Numbered from the stretch's first letter, positions 50,251 through 59,597 are shown. The stretch: 64,000 bases of DNA from Pseudomonas laurylsulfativorans (GCF_002906155.1 NZ_MUJK01000005.1:186001-250000); one strand, 5' to 3'. Made by a program: numbers and translations. Notes: generated from the letters alone by a model not told the origin.

Positions 50251-51180
50251 ATGACCCTCACAGAATTACGCTACATCGTTACCCTCGCCCAAGAGCAGCA
50301 CTTCGGCCACGCGGCCGAGCGTTGCCACGTCAGTCAGCCGACCCTTTCGGTGGGCGTGAAAAAGCTTGAAGACGAACTCGGTGTGCTGATTTTCGAGCGC
50401 AGCAAAAGCGCCGTGCGCCTGACTCCGGTCGGCGAAGGCATCGTCGCCCAGGCTCAAAAAGTGCTCGAACAAGCCCAGGGCATCCGCGAACTGGCCCAAG
50501 CCGGCAAGAACCAACTGACCGCCCCGCTGAAAGTCGGCGCGATCTATACCGTCGGGCCATACCTGTTCCCGCACCTGATTCCACAATTGCACCGGGTCGC
50601 CCCGCAGATGCCGTTGTACATCGAAGAAAACTTCACCCACGTGCTACGCGACAAACTGCGTAACGGCGAACTCGATGCGATCATCATCGCCCTGCCGTTC
50701 AGCGAAGCCGACGTGCTGACCCTGCAACTCTACGACGAGCCGTTCTACGTGCTGATGCCGGCCCAGCACCCATGGACGCAAAAAGAGTCCATCGACGCCA
50801 GCCTGCTCAACGACAAGAGCCTGCTGCTGCTCGGCGAAGGTCACTGCTTCCGCGATCAGGTACTGGAAGCCTGCCCGACCCTGACCAAAGGCAACGACGG
50901 CGCTAAGCACACCACGGTGGAATCCAGTTCCCTGGAAACCATCCGCCACATGGTCGCCTCTGGCCTTGGGATATCGATCCTGCCGTTGTCGGCAGTCGAC
51001 AGCCATCACTACGCCCCTGGCGTAATTGAAGTGCGTCCACTCTCGGCACCAGTACCTTTCCGCACCGTGGCCATTGCCTGGCGCGCCAGCTTCCCACGCC
51101 CGAAGGCGATTGAAATCCTCGCCGACTCCATTCGCCTGTGCTCGGTGGCCAAGCCAGCGGCACAGGTCGCTGCGGGCTAA
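50251..51180 (+). CDS. oxyR: OxyR hydrogen peroxide-sensing regulator
   Basis: A LysR-type regulator of 309 residues that activates catalase, alkyl hydroperoxide reductase and related genes when oxidised. Cys199 and Cys208 (GHCFRDQVLEAC) are exactly at the positions that form the sensing disulfide in E. coli OxyR. The helix-turn-helix MTLTELRYIVTLAQEQHFGH and QPTLSVGVKKLEDELG is canonical. recG follows 9 bases downstream, as is usual in Pseudomonas. Confidence 0.97.
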   Translation: MTLTELRYIVTLAQEQHFGHAAERCHVSQPTLSVGVKKLEDELGVLIFERSKSAVRLTPVGEGIVAQAQKVLEQAQGIRELAQAGKNQLTAPLKVGAIYTVGPYLFPHLIPQLHRVAPQMPLYIEENFTHVLRDKLRNGELDAIIIALPFSEADVLTLQLYDEPFYVLMPAQHPWTQKESIDASLLNDKSLLLLGEGHCFRDQVLEACPTLTKGNDGAKHTTVESSSLETIRHMVASGLGISILPLSAVDSHHYAPGVIEVRPLSAPVPFRTVAIAWRASFPRPKAIEILADSIRLCSVAKPAAQVAAG

Positions 51181-51189
51181 GAAACGGTC

Positions 51190-53265
51190 ATGAGCGAGTT
51201 GTCGCAAGTGTCGGTGACGGCACTCAAGGGTGTCGGTGAAGCCATGGCCGAGAAACTGGCCAAGGTCGGCCTGGAGAATCTCCAGGACGTGTTGTTTCAC
51301 CTGCCGCTGCGATACCAGGACCGCACCCGCGTGGTCCCGATTGGCGCATTGCGGCCCGGACAGGACGCGGTCATCGAAGGCACCGTCAGCGGTGCCGATG
51401 TGGTCATGGGTCGTCGTCGCAGCCTCGTGGTGCGCTTGCAGGACGGCACCGGCGGACTCAGCTTGCGCTTCTACCATTTCAGCAACGCGCAGAAAGAAGG
51501 CCTCAAACGCGGTACGCGGATTCGCTGCTACGGCGAGGCGCGGCCTGGTGCTTCGGGGCTTGAGATCTACCACCCGGAATACCGCGCCATCACCGGCGAC
51601 GAACCGCCGCCCGTGGATGAAACCCTGACACCGGTGTACCCGCTCACCGAAGGCCTGACCCAACAGCGTTTGCGCCAGCTGTGCATGCAGACCCTCACCT
51701 TGCTCGGCCCCAGCAGCCTGCCCGACTGGCTGCCGAACGAACTGGCCCGGGACTACCAGCTGGCGCCGCTGGCGGATGCGATCCGCTATTTGCACAACCC
51801 GCCCGCCGATGCCGACGTCGATGAGCTGGCCCTCGGTCACCACTGGGCGCAGCACCGCCTGGCCTTCGAAGAACTGCTGACCCATCAACTGTCACAACAG
51901 CGCCTGCGCGAAAGCATGCGCTCCCTGCGCGCACCGGCAATGCCCAAAGCCTCGAAGCTGCCGGCCAAGTACCTGGCCAACCTCGGCTTCAACCCCACCG
52001 GCGCCCAGCAACGGGTAGGCAACGAAATCGCTTACGATCTCAGCCAGCACGAACCAATGCTGCGGCTGATCCAGGGTGACGTCGGCGCCGGTAAAACCGT
52101 GGTCGCCGCCCTTGCCGCGCTGCAAGCGTTGGAGGCCGGTTATCAGGTTGCCCTGATGGCGCCCACCGAGATTCTCGCCGAGCAGCATTTCATCACCTTC
52201 AAACGCTGGCTCGAACCGCTGGGCATCGAAGTCGCATGGCTGGCCGGCAAGCTCAAGGGCAAGAACCGCGTGGCCGCGCTGGAGCAAATCGCCAACGGCA
52301 CACCGATGGTGGTCGGCACCCACGCGCTGTTCCAGGATGAAGTGCAATTCAAGAACCTGGCGTTGGTGATCATCGACGAACAGCACCGTTTCGGCGTACA
52401 GCAACGCCTGGCCTTGCGGCAGAAAGGCGTTGGCGGGCGCATGTGCCCGCATCAGCTGATCATGACCGCCACGCCGATTCCGCGCACGCTGGCCATGAGC
52501 GCCTACGCCGACCTCGACACCTCCATCCTCGATGAATTGCCCCCCGGCCGAACCCCGGTCAACACCGTGCTGATCACCGACACCCGGCGGGTCGAAGTCA
52601 TTGAGCGAGTGCGCAGTGCTTGCGCCGAAGGGCGTCAGGCCTATTGGGTGTGCACGCTGATCGAAGAGTCGGAAGAGCTGACCTGCCAGGCCGCCGAAAC
52701 CACCTTTGAAGACCTCACGGCCGCCCTCGGCGAATTGAAGGTCGGGTTGATCCACGGCCGCATGAAACCTGTGGAAAAAGCCGCGGTGATGGCCGAATTC
52801 AAGGCCGGCAACCTGCAACTGCTGGTTGCTACCACGGTGATCGAAGTGGGCGTGGACGTGCCCAACGCCAGCCTGATGATCATCGAGAACCCCGAGCGCC
52901 TGGGCTTGGCGCAACTGCACCAGTTGCGTGGCCGGGTCGGCCGGGGCAGCGCCGCCAGCCATTGCGTGCTGCTCTACCATCCACCACTGTCACAGATCGG
53001 CCGTCAGCGCCTGGGCATCATGCGCGAAACCAACGATGGTTTCGTCATCGCCGAAAAGGATCTGGAACTGCGTGGTCCCGGTGAGATGCTCGGTACCCGG
53101 CAAACCGGCCTGCTTCAGTTCAAGGTCGCTGACCTGATGCGCGATGCCGATTTGCTGCCCGCCGTACGGGATGCCGCCCAGGCATTACTCGAGCGCTGGC
53201 CAACTCATGTCAGCCCGCTACTCGACCGTTGGCTGCGTCATGGCCAACAATACGGCCAAGTGTGA
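51190..53265 (+). CDS. recG: RecG ATP-dependent DNA helicase
   Basis: A branch-migrating helicase of 691 residues that rescues stalled forks. The N-terminal wedge/OB domain runs to about 250 (RVVPIGALRPGQDAVIEG). Walker A LIQGDVGAGKTVVAA lies near 297, motif II LVIIDEQHRFGVQQR near 395, motif III MTATPIPRTLAM, and the C-terminal lobe has ATTVIEVGVDVPNASLMI and QLRGRVGRGSAASHC. All are intact and the length is normal. The start at 51190 (MSELSQVSVTALKGVGEAMA) lies just after oxyR, so they form an operon. Confidence 0.97.
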   Translation: MSELSQVSVTALKGVGEAMAEKLAKVGLENLQDVLFHLPLRYQDRTRVVPIGALRPGQDAVIEGTVSGADVVMGRRRSLVVRLQDGTGGLSLRFYHFSNAQKEGLKRGTRIRCYGEARPGASGLEIYHPEYRAITGDEPPPVDETLTPVYPLTEGLTQQRLRQLCMQTLTLLGPSSLPDWLPNELARDYQLAPLADAIRYLHNPPADADVDELALGHHWAQHRLAFEELLTHQLSQQRLRESMRSLRAPAMPKASKLPAKYLANLGFNPTGAQQRVGNEIAYDLSQHEPMLRLIQGDVGAGKTVVAALAALQALEAGYQVALMAPTEILAEQHFITFKRWLEPLGIEVAWLAGKLKGKNRVAALEQIANGTPMVVGTHALFQDEVQFKNLALVIIDEQHRFGVQQRLALRQKGVGGRMCPHQLIMTATPIPRTLAMSAYADLDTSILDELPPGRTPVNTVLITDTRRVEVIERVRSACAEGRQAYWVCTLIEESEELTCQAAETTFEDLTAALGELKVGLIHGRMKPVEKAAVMAEFKAGNLQLLVATTVIEVGVDVPNASLMIIENPERLGLAQLHQLRGRVGRGSAASHCVLLYHPPLSQIGRQRLGIMRETNDGFVIAEKDLELRGPGEMLGTRQTGLLQFKVADLMRDADLLPAVRDAAQALLERWPTHVSPLLDRWLRHGQQYGQV

Positions 53266-53343
53266 CAACCGTCACAGTTTCAGAGGCGTGGCCCCAAACA
53301 AGCTGGTTATACTCCTGCAACTGTTTTAGTCCGGATACAGACC

Positions 53344-54747
53344 ATGACCGAAGTTGCCTTCGCACCCGACACCCCGCACGCTCCGTCGGTTATTCGGCTG
53401 ATGCTGGGCAAGTTTGGCATCGCCTACGAAGAAGTGCTGGACCATCACGGCCTCAATGCCGCACGCAAAGTGCAGGCCGTTCTGCTGGATGACAGCGTGG
53501 GCGCGTTGATGGTGCTGTTCCCGCAGAGCCAATTGCTGGACCTCAATCGTCTCACTGAACTCACCGGTCGCCGCCTCACCGCCGTACCGACCGAACGCCT
53601 GACAAAAATGCTCGGCAAGCACAATCTCAGCTTGCTGCCGGGCCTGCCGGCGCTGACCAGCTCACCGTGCCTGTACGACGAAAGCCTGCTGCGCGAGCCG
53701 AAGTTGCTGATCAACTCCGGTGAGCCGGGCGTGCTGCTGGAAATCTCCAGCGAAGACTTCAAGACGACCATGCTGACCAAGGCCAGTGCCGCCAATTTCG
53801 GCGAAAACCTGAGCAGCATTCGTCCGAACCTTGATCGCCCTGATGATGACCGCCAGGAAATCAGCCAGGCCGTTCAAGCATTCACCGCACGACGCATCCA
53901 GCAACGACTGGAAGCGACCATCGAAATTCCGCCGCTGGCTGAAACCGCACAGAAAATCATCAAGCTGCGCGTCGACCCCAACGCCACCATCGATGACATC
54001 ACCGGCGTGGTCGAAACCGACCCGGCGCTGGCTGCACAAGTCGTGAGCTGGGCGGCATCCCCGTACTACGCCTCACCGGGCAAAATACGTTCAGTGGAAG
54101 ACGCCATCGTTCGCGTGCTGGGCTTCGACCTGGTGATCAACCTGGCGCTGGGCCTGGCCCTGGGCAAAACCCTGAGCCTGCCCAAGGACCACCCGCAGCA
54201 CTCCACGCCGTACTGGCAGCAATCGATCTACACCGCCGCCGTCATCGAAGGCCTGACCCGCGCCATGCCGCGCGCCCAGCGTCCGGAAGCCGGCCTGACC
54301 TACCTGGCCGGCCTACTGCACAATTTCGGCTACCTGCTGCTGGCCCACGTGTTCCCGCCGCACTTCTCGCTGATCTGCCGCCACCTGGAGGTCAACCCGC
54401 ACCTGTGCCACAGCTTCGTGGAACAGCACCTACTGGGCATCAGCCGTGAACAGATCGGATCGTGGCTGATGCGCTACTGGGACATGCCCGAAGAACTGGC
54501 CACCGCCCTGCGCTTCCAGCACGACCCGGCCTACGACGGCGCCTACGCCGAATACCCGAACCTGGTGTGCCTGTCGGTGCGCCTGCTGCGCAGCCGCGGC
54601 ATCGGCTCCGGTCCGGACGAAGACATCCCTGACGTACTGCTGGAACGCCTCGGCCTGAGCCGCGAAAAAGCCAACGACGTGGTCAGCAAAGTTCTGGAAG
54701 CCGAAGTGCTGCTGCGCGAACTTGCCTCGCAATTCACTCAAGGCTGA
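53344..54747 (+). CDS. YbaK-like/HDOD two-domain protein
   Basis: A cytoplasmic protein of 467 residues. Residues 10-150 resemble the YbaK/ProX aminoacyl-tRNA deacylase fold (HAPSVIRLMLGKFGIAYEEV, then ARKVQAVLLDDSVGALMVLF and DLNRLTELTGRRLTAV). Residues 190-400 form an HDOD domain (RLEATIEIPPLAETAQKIIK, SVEDAIVRVLGFDLVINLAL, AGLTYLAGLLHNFGYLLLAH), an HD-related signalling module that lacks most catalytic metal ligands. HDOD proteins of pseudomonads take part in signalling and motility. It matches the position of PA5346. The N-terminal assignment is from pattern only. Confidence 0.82.
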   Translation: MTEVAFAPDTPHAPSVIRLMLGKFGIAYEEVLDHHGLNAARKVQAVLLDDSVGALMVLFPQSQLLDLNRLTELTGRRLTAVPTERLTKMLGKHNLSLLPGLPALTSSPCLYDESLLREPKLLINSGEPGVLLEISSEDFKTTMLTKASAANFGENLSSIRPNLDRPDDDRQEISQAVQAFTARRIQQRLEATIEIPPLAETAQKIIKLRVDPNATIDDITGVVETDPALAAQVVSWAASPYYASPGKIRSVEDAIVRVLGFDLVINLALGLALGKTLSLPKDHPQHSTPYWQQSIYTAAVIEGLTRAMPRAQRPEAGLTYLAGLLHNFGYLLLAHVFPPHFSLICRHLEVNPHLCHSFVEQHLLGISREQIGSWLMRYWDMPEELATALRFQHDPAYDGAYAEYPNLVCLSVRLLRSRGIGSGPDEDIPDVLLERLGLSREKANDVVSKVLEAEVLLRELASQFTQG

Positions 54748-54751
54748 AAAG

Positions 54752-54907
54752 CAATCGCGAGCAGACTCGCTCCCACAAGGATCACCAAAACCCTGTAGGA
54801 GCGAGCTCGCTCGCGAAAGTCGTCAACGATGACGCGTGCATCCTGGATAAACCCGGAGGTACTTGAGTTTCTCGTCGGAACGCCGCCCGGAGCAAGCCCG
54901 CTCCTAC
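54752..54907. repeat. cluster of REP half-elements
   Basis: ATCGCGAGCAGACTCGCTCC, CTGTAGGAGCGAGCTCGCTC and CCGGAGCAAGCCCGCTCCTA are three REP modules in alternating orientation. They lie between two convergent genes. Confidence 0.75.
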
Positions 54908-55275
54908 GCCTTCTTCGGCTTCAAATACTTGGTCAGCCCCTGGAACCAGATCACCAGCGCCGGGTTGCCCTTGATCTGGATCGACTTGTCCTGAATCCCC
55001 GTCATGAATGCCAACTGCTTGTTCTTCGCCTGCATCGTGGCAAAGCCATAAGCCGCGTCCTTAAAGGCAATCGCAAATGCAGGCTCGGCATGCACACCCG
55101 ATTGACTGGTGATGCGCTGGTCCTTCACGCGGAAATTCCGCGCCACTTTCCCGTCCAGGGTCTGCAGCTGAAACACCAGGTCCTTGTCACCCAACTGCTG
55201 CTGAAAAGCCGGATTGGTCCGGCTGGCCTTGCCCATCAACAAACCCAGCATCCACAGCAGAAAACGAAATTTCAT
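54904..55275 (-). CDS. SCP2-like small protein
   Basis: A protein of 123 residues beginning MKFRFLLWMLGLLMGKASRT, with a hydrophobic N-terminal helix that could be an anchor. The rest has the SCP2 sterol-carrier-like pattern: DLVFQLQTLDGKVARNFRVK, EPAFAIAFKDAAYGFATM and IKGNPALVIWFQGLTKYL. The position matches PA5347. Such proteins may bind lipids; no specific role is known. ATG 55275 has GAGG at normal spacing, the GTG two codons upstream has not. Confidence 0.8.
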   Translation of the reverse strand: MKFRFLLWMLGLLMGKASRTNPAFQQQLGDKDLVFQLQTLDGKVARNFRVKDQRITSQSGVHAEPAFAIAFKDAAYGFATMQAKNKQLAFMTGIQDKSIQIKGNPALVIWFQGLTKYLKPKKA

Positions 55276-55613
55276 GCGCACAGCCTCAAGAGGAAAATGA
55301 ACGGCTTTGGCAGTTTAACGGCTTCAGAGGAGAACACCAGTATCCAGCTGCATTAGAAGAAGATCATTACCATTACCTGCACGATGACTACCAGGTCACA
55401 ATTATCCGCAAATCACTTCAGCCTCTCCACATGCCAGTTCTGCACCTGAAAAAACAAATCGGATCATCTGGATGAACCGGAAATGGCGGCGATTCTCGCC
55501 AAGCAACAATGCGGGCTCGGCTGATTCGTCATCCACAAAAAATGGGCACCCAACCCTGGTTGGCGTGCCCATTTTTTATTTCACTCCCCCGCTAAGCGGG
55601 AGGTGAATACGTA
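55276..55613. other. intergenic region before the HU gene
   Basis: This 338-base gap is AT-richer in its middle part and holds no convincing gene. It contains the promoter side of the SCP2-like gene and the strong hairpin at 55537-55580 that ends the HU gene. Confidence 0.6.
55537..55580. terminator. bidirectional intrinsic terminator after the HU gene
   Basis: AAAAAATGGGCAC-CCAACC and GGTTGG-CGTGCCCATTTTTT form a long stem with A- and T-runs, 30 bases beyond the HU stop. Confidence 0.92.
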
Positions 55614-55889
55614 TTACGGATTAACGCTGTCTTTCAACGACTTACCTGGCTTGAACGCAACGGTGTTGCTGGCCTTGATTTTGACGGGTTCACCGGTTTG
55701 CGGGTTTTTGCCGGTGCGGGCACCGCGATGGCGTTGCAGGAAGGTGCCGAAGCCCACCAGCGTCACGCTGTCTTTGCGGTGCAGGGCACCGGTGATTTCT
55801 TCAAGAACGGCGTTGAGAACGCGGTTGGCTTGTTCTTTGGTGAGGTCTGCTTTTTCAGCAATGGCTGCAGCGAGGTCTGGTTTACGCAT
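55614..55889 (-). CDS. hupA: HU family DNA-binding protein
   Basis: A histone-like nucleoid protein of 91 residues. The HU signature GFGTFLQRHRGARTGKNPQT, with GEPVKIKASNTVAFKPGK after it, is complete. It begins MRKPDLAAAIAEKADLTKEQ. It bends and compacts DNA as a dimer. The symbol follows the HU paralogue near the end of the chromosome map of P. putida, as I remember it; several HU genes exist in pseudomonads, so the letter is uncertain. Confidence 0.9.
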   Translation of the reverse strand: MRKPDLAAAIAEKADLTKEQANRVLNAVLEEITGALHRKDSVTLVGFGTFLQRHRGARTGKNPQTGEPVKIKASNTVAFKPGKSLKDSVNP

Positions 55890-56083
55890 GTGAGTGAAGC
55901 CCCTTTGACGGTTTGTTGTTGTTATGTCCGTGCTGCCCTCTGCGGAGCAGCGCCAAAAGCGCCGCAGATGCTCTACTCTGCGGCAGACGGGAGTGAGGAT
56001 GGCACGCAGTGAGGCCCCGCGCCAGTATCGGCGCGGCCTTTGTTAGGGCAAAAGGGGGGTGATTCCGACAGAACGACCGGTAT

Positions 56084-57232
56084 TTATGCCAGCAGGGCCG
56101 GAAGCTCTTTGTTCAGGGCCAGTTTTTCCATCACGGCGGCACCGGTGAGGGCATAACCGAGCAGCTTGCCCGCGGCATCACGGCATAAAACCTTGATGTC
56201 GGCACCCTGCCCTTCGACGGTCCAGATGCCCTCTGTGCCTCGTGGCGGCGGGGACACCACCAACGGGCAGACCGGAGTTTTGACGGTGATCGGCATCGGG
56301 CCATAGGTGACGGCGGTCGGGTTGCCGGCGAGGGTTTGCGCCAGCGCTCGCGCACAGCTCATCAGGGGCATCACGTACAGCAGATTCAGCCCGTCGACTT
56401 CGGCACAGTCGCCAAGGGCGTAGATGTTGGCGTGAGAGGTTTTCAGGTGCCTGTCGACCACGATGCCGCGATTGACCTGCAGACCGGCCGCAGCCGCGAG
56501 GTCAATGCGTGGACGCAGGCCAATGGCCGAGACCACCACATCGCACGGGATCACCTGGCCATCGGACAGGTGCGCTTCGAGGCCGTCCACCACGCGCTGC
56601 AGGCGATTGAGCACCGGCCCGAGGTGGAAGCGTGCGCCGAGGCTTTCAAGGCCAGCCTGCACCGCCGCCGCTGCCGCCGGGTGCAGCAGGGTCGGCATGA
56701 CTTGTTCGCACGGCGCAACCAGCTGCACTTCGTAGCCGCCCAGGGTCAGGTCGTTGGCGAACTCGCAGCCGATCAGGCCGGCGCCGAGCAACAGCACGCG
56801 GCGCTTGCCGGCGGCTGCCGCGCGAAAACGTGCGTAGTCTTCCAGGTCGTTGATGGGGAACACGCAATCCGCCGCGTCGCCTTCAATGGGCACGCGCACG
56901 GTTTCGGCGCCCCAGGCCAGGATCAGGTCGCGATAGACCACCGCTTCTTCGCCGATCCACAAGCGTTTGTGGCCCGGATCGATGCCGCTGATGCGAGTGT
57001 GGGTGCGTATTTCGGCCTTGAGTTGCTCGGCCATGGCGCCGGGTTCGGCCATGCTCAGGCCGTCGGCATCCTTGTTTTTACCGAAACCGGTGGAGAGCAT
57101 CGGCTTGGAGTAGGAACGCCCGTCATCGGCGGTAATCAGCAGCAGCGGAGTTTCGCTGTCGAGTTTGCGAAACTCGCGGGCGGCGTTGTAGCCAGCCAGC
57201 CCGGTTCCCACGATGACCACAGGTGCGTTCAT
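56084..57232 (-). CDS. alkT: Rubredoxin-NAD(+) reductase
   Basis: A FAD/NAD-dependent reductase of 382 residues that passes electrons from NADH to rubredoxin. The FAD motif VIVGTGLAGYNAAREFRKLD lies at 6-25, the NAD motif VLLLGAGLIGCEFANDL near 146, and the second FAD motif NIYALGDCAEVDGLNLLYVM near 270. The C-terminal domain is that of the AlkT/RubB group. It begins MNAPVVIVGTG. rubA lies just upstream on the same strand, so they form an electron-transfer unit for alkane hydroxylation or oxidative stress defence. Confidence 0.94.
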   Translation of the reverse strand: MNAPVVIVGTGLAGYNAAREFRKLDSETPLLLITADDGRSYSKPMLSTGFGKNKDADGLSMAEPGAMAEQLKAEIRTHTRISGIDPGHKRLWIGEEAVVYRDLILAWGAETVRVPIEGDAADCVFPINDLEDYARFRAAAAGKRRVLLLGAGLIGCEFANDLTLGGYEVQLVAPCEQVMPTLLHPAAAAAVQAGLESLGARFHLGPVLNRLQRVVDGLEAHLSDGQVIPCDVVVSAIGLRPRIDLAAAAGLQVNRGIVVDRHLKTSHANIYALGDCAEVDGLNLLYVMPLMSCARALAQTLAGNPTAVTYGPMPITVKTPVCPLVVSPPPRGTEGIWTVEGQGADIKVLCRDAAGKLLGYALTGAAVMEKLALNKELPALLA

Positions 57233-57254
57233 TCCTGACTCCTCTTGTTCTGGA

Positions 57255-57422
57255 TTAGTTGATTTCGATCATTTCGAAATCCATTTTTCCCACACCACAG
57301 TCCGGGCACAGCCAGTCTGCCGGGACGTCTTCCCAACGAGTGCCCGGCGCAATGCCGTCATCCGGCCAACCGTCGGCTTCGTTGTAGATCAGGCCGCAGA
57401 CGATACATTGCCACTTTTTCAT
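57255..57422 (-). CDS. rubA: Rubredoxin
   Basis: A protein of 55 residues read on the minus strand as MKKWQCIVCGLIYNEADGWP, then DDGIAPGTRWEDVPADWLCP and DCGVGKMDFEMIEIN. Two CxxCG knuckles (CIVCG and CPDCG) bind one iron. It lies 22 bases upstream of the reductase gene. The P. aeruginosa locus as I recall it has two rubredoxin genes; only one is found here. Confidence 0.95.
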   Translation of the reverse strand: MKKWQCIVCGLIYNEADGWPDDGIAPGTRWEDVPADWLCPDCGVGKMDFEMIEIN

Positions 57423-57623
57423 ACAGGTACTTCCTCAGGGTTCAGGCGTTTTGCCGGCGCGAACGGTCGATGGTTGCAGCGCTGCCGTCCGGCTCAGGGC
57501 GTTTTGTACTGATGGGGCCGGGCAGATGCAAGTCTGTTCGGCGTAACGGCGGGCCATTTCAATCAATATCGGTGGCTGACATGTTAAGCTCGCCGCCTCA
57601 TTTGCTGCCAATAATGACTCATT

Positions 57624-58187
57624 GTGCAACACACAGAATCCCCCTCCATGCCCCCGCTCTGGCTCCCTCAAAGCCAGCTGACGCCCCTCCCCGACACGTC
57701 TATCCTCGACTGGTTGTTCGATAATGGCTCGCTGACCAGACGCCTTATTCATCTGACGAATGATGCTTTCAGCGTCACGCCGTTGTTCGAAGGCTGGCAG
57801 CCCTTGCGCGCCGACGAATGTGCAGCGCTGGATCTGGCCGAAGGCAGCGAAGGCTGGGTCCGCGAGGTCTACTTGCGCGGCCATGGTGAAGCCTTGGTGT
57901 TTGCCCGCAGCGTCGCGGCACGCAGTGCATTGCAGGGTGACGGCTTGCACATGGACGAATTGGGCAGCCGCTCGTTGGGTGAATTGCTGTTTTGCGATCA
58001 AGCCTTTCAGCGCCGGGCCATCGAGGTGTGTCATTACCCTCAAGCGTGGCTGCCGGACGAGGTGCAGGCGCCGGAGTTATGGGGCCGCCGTTCACGCTTT
58101 GACCGCGGTGCACTGAGCGTGCTGGTGGCCGAAATTTTCCTGCCGACCCTATGGAATGCCGTCCGCGCCCAATCGGAGAACCGCTGA
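57624..58187 (+). CDS. ubiC: Chorismate lyase
   Basis: An enzyme of up to 187 residues that makes 4-hydroxybenzoate and pyruvate from chorismate, the first step of ubiquinone synthesis. TLDWLFDEGSLTRRL-like SILDWLFDNGSLTRRLIHLT and FSVTPLFEGWQPLRADE, then EGWVREVYLRGHGEALVFAR with its active-site arginine, are canonical. The start is uncertain: GTG 57624 gives the family's usual N-terminal length; an internal ATG at 57648 is possible. Neither has a strong binding site. The stop overlaps the ubiA start by one base (TGATG). Confidence 0.93.
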   Translation: MQHTESPSMPPLWLPQSQLTPLPDTSILDWLFDNGSLTRRLIHLTNDAFSVTPLFEGWQPLRADECAALDLAEGSEGWVREVYLRGHGEALVFARSVAARSALQGDGLHMDELGSRSLGELLFCDQAFQRRAIEVCHYPQAWLPDEVQAPELWGRRSRFDRGALSVLVAEIFLPTLWNAVRAQSENR

Positions 58188-59077
58188 TGTACCAAAGCCT
58201 GCTCAAGTCTTTGAACCGCTTGAACCCTCGGGCCTGGGACTTCATTCAGTTGACCCGCATGGACAAGCCGATCGGCATTTACCTGCTGCTGTGGCCGACG
58301 CTGTGGGCGCTGTGGATTGCCGGCAAGGGTTCACCGTCACTGGCCAATATCGTGATTTTCGTCCTCGGCGTGGTGCTGACCCGCGCTGGTGGCTGCGTGA
58401 TCAACGACTGGGCGGACCGCAAGGTCGATGGTCATGTGAAGCGTACCGAGCAGCGGCCATTGGTCAGCGGCAAGATCAGTTCGAAAGAAGCCCTGGTGTT
58501 CTTCGCGTTGCTGATGGGCGTGAGCTTCCTGCTGGTGCTGTGCACTAATGCCGCGACGATCTGGTTGTCATTGGGTGGCTTGGCGCTGGCGTTCAGTTAT
58601 CCCTTCATGAAGCGCTATACCTATTACCCGCAAGTGGTGTTGGGCGCCGCGTTTTCATGGGGGATGCCGATGGCATTCACCGCAGAAACCGGTGAGTTGC
58701 CGGCTGCCGCATGGCTACTGTGGATCGCCAACCTGATGTGGACCGTGGGTTACGACACGTATTACGCGATGACCGACCGCGATGACGACCTGAAGATCGG
58801 CGTCAAATCCACGGCAATCCTGTTCGGCGACGCGGATCGGGCGATCATCCTGACCCTGCAAGGGCTGGCGCTGGGCTGCCTGTTGCTGGCGGGGTCGAAG
58901 TTCGGCCTTGGTGGCTGGTTCCACCTCGGATTACTGGTGGCGGCGGGCTGCTTTGCGTGGGAGTTCTGGTACACCCGAGGAAAGGACCGGATGCGTTGCT
59001 TCAAGGCGTTTTTGCACAACCACTGGGCCGGGTTGGCGATTTTTGTCGGGATTGTGCTGGATTACGCGTTGCGCTGA
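58187..59077 (+). CDS. ubiA: 4-hydroxybenzoate octaprenyltransferase
   Basis: An inner-membrane prenyltransferase of 296 residues with about 8-9 membrane spans. It attaches the polyprenyl tail to 4-hydroxybenzoate made by UbiC. The two aspartate-rich motifs are NDWADRKVDGHVKRT near 70 and YAMTDRDDDLKIGVKST near 195. ATG 58187 (MYQSLLKSLNRLNPRAWDF) overlaps the ubiC stop, so translation is coupled. Confidence 0.96.
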   Translation: MYQSLLKSLNRLNPRAWDFIQLTRMDKPIGIYLLLWPTLWALWIAGKGSPSLANIVIFVLGVVLTRAGGCVINDWADRKVDGHVKRTEQRPLVSGKISSKEALVFFALLMGVSFLLVLCTNAATIWLSLGGLALAFSYPFMKRYTYYPQVVLGAAFSWGMPMAFTAETGELPAAAWLLWIANLMWTVGYDTYYAMTDRDDDLKIGVKSTAILFGDADRAIILTLQGLALGCLLLAGSKFGLGGWFHLGLLVAAGCFAWEFWYTRGKDRMRCFKAFLHNHWAGLAIFVGIVLDYALR

Positions 59078-59132
59078 GGATTGAAAGGGTCGTCCGAAGG
59101 CTAAAAGGCATTCGGACGATCGTTGTAGTGGC

Positions 59133-59516
59133 CTACATATGCTCGCGAACGACATGCCAGACATCTTTTTTCTTGTCACCCGTCATGTCTCCGGGTTTTT
59201 TATCGTCCTCGTAGTAGTACAGCGGCTTGCCGTCATAGGCCCATTGCATCTTGCCATCGTCACGCTTGATGACTGTCCATTTACCTTCGGCCTTGGCACC
59301 TTCCGGCGCCATCATTGGCGGCCAGTATTTGGCGCAGTCGCCGTTGCACATCGACTTGCCGCTCGCGTCCTTGTCGAACGTGTACACAGTCATGCCCTTG
59401 TGATCGACCATCATGCCGTCTTTCATCATCGCCGGGTCGGCGGCAAAAGCCAGCGTCGGCAGCGTTAACGCAGCAGTGACCAGCAAAGCCTTCCAGGATT
59501 GAGCAATGCAGTTCAT
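59133..59516 (-). CDS. Secreted protein with COG4315-type repeats
   Basis: A small periplasmic protein of 127 residues. The signal peptide MNCIAQSWKALLVTAALTLP is cut near AFAA. Two copies of the Yx(F/W)xxD-type unit are seen: MTVYTFDKDASGKSMCNGDC AKYWPP and KPLYYYEDDKKPGDMTGD. This is the family of secreted repeats of unknown function (COG4315). Two cysteines (CNGDC) may pair. AAGGAAG lies before the start. It is convergent with ubiA and divergent from phoB. Confidence 0.87.
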   Translation of the reverse strand: MNCIAQSWKALLVTAALTLPTLAFAADPAMMKDGMMVDHKGMTVYTFDKDASGKSMCNGDCAKYWPPMMAPEGAKAEGKWTVIKRDDGKMQWAYDGKPLYYYEDDKKPGDMTGDKKKDVWHVVREHM

Positions 59517-59597
59517 GGAAACCTTCCTTTTGCGGTTGTCAGGATTCGGACTTAGAGCTTAGTCCAGGATCCAGCCAATCGCCGGCCAACTAAAATA

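Noticed and set aside
56012..56041. GC-rich hairpin between the HU gene and alkT as a terminator of alkT
   Set aside because: The stem exists (GGCCCCGCGCC/GGCGCGGCC) but no T-run follows in the minus direction.
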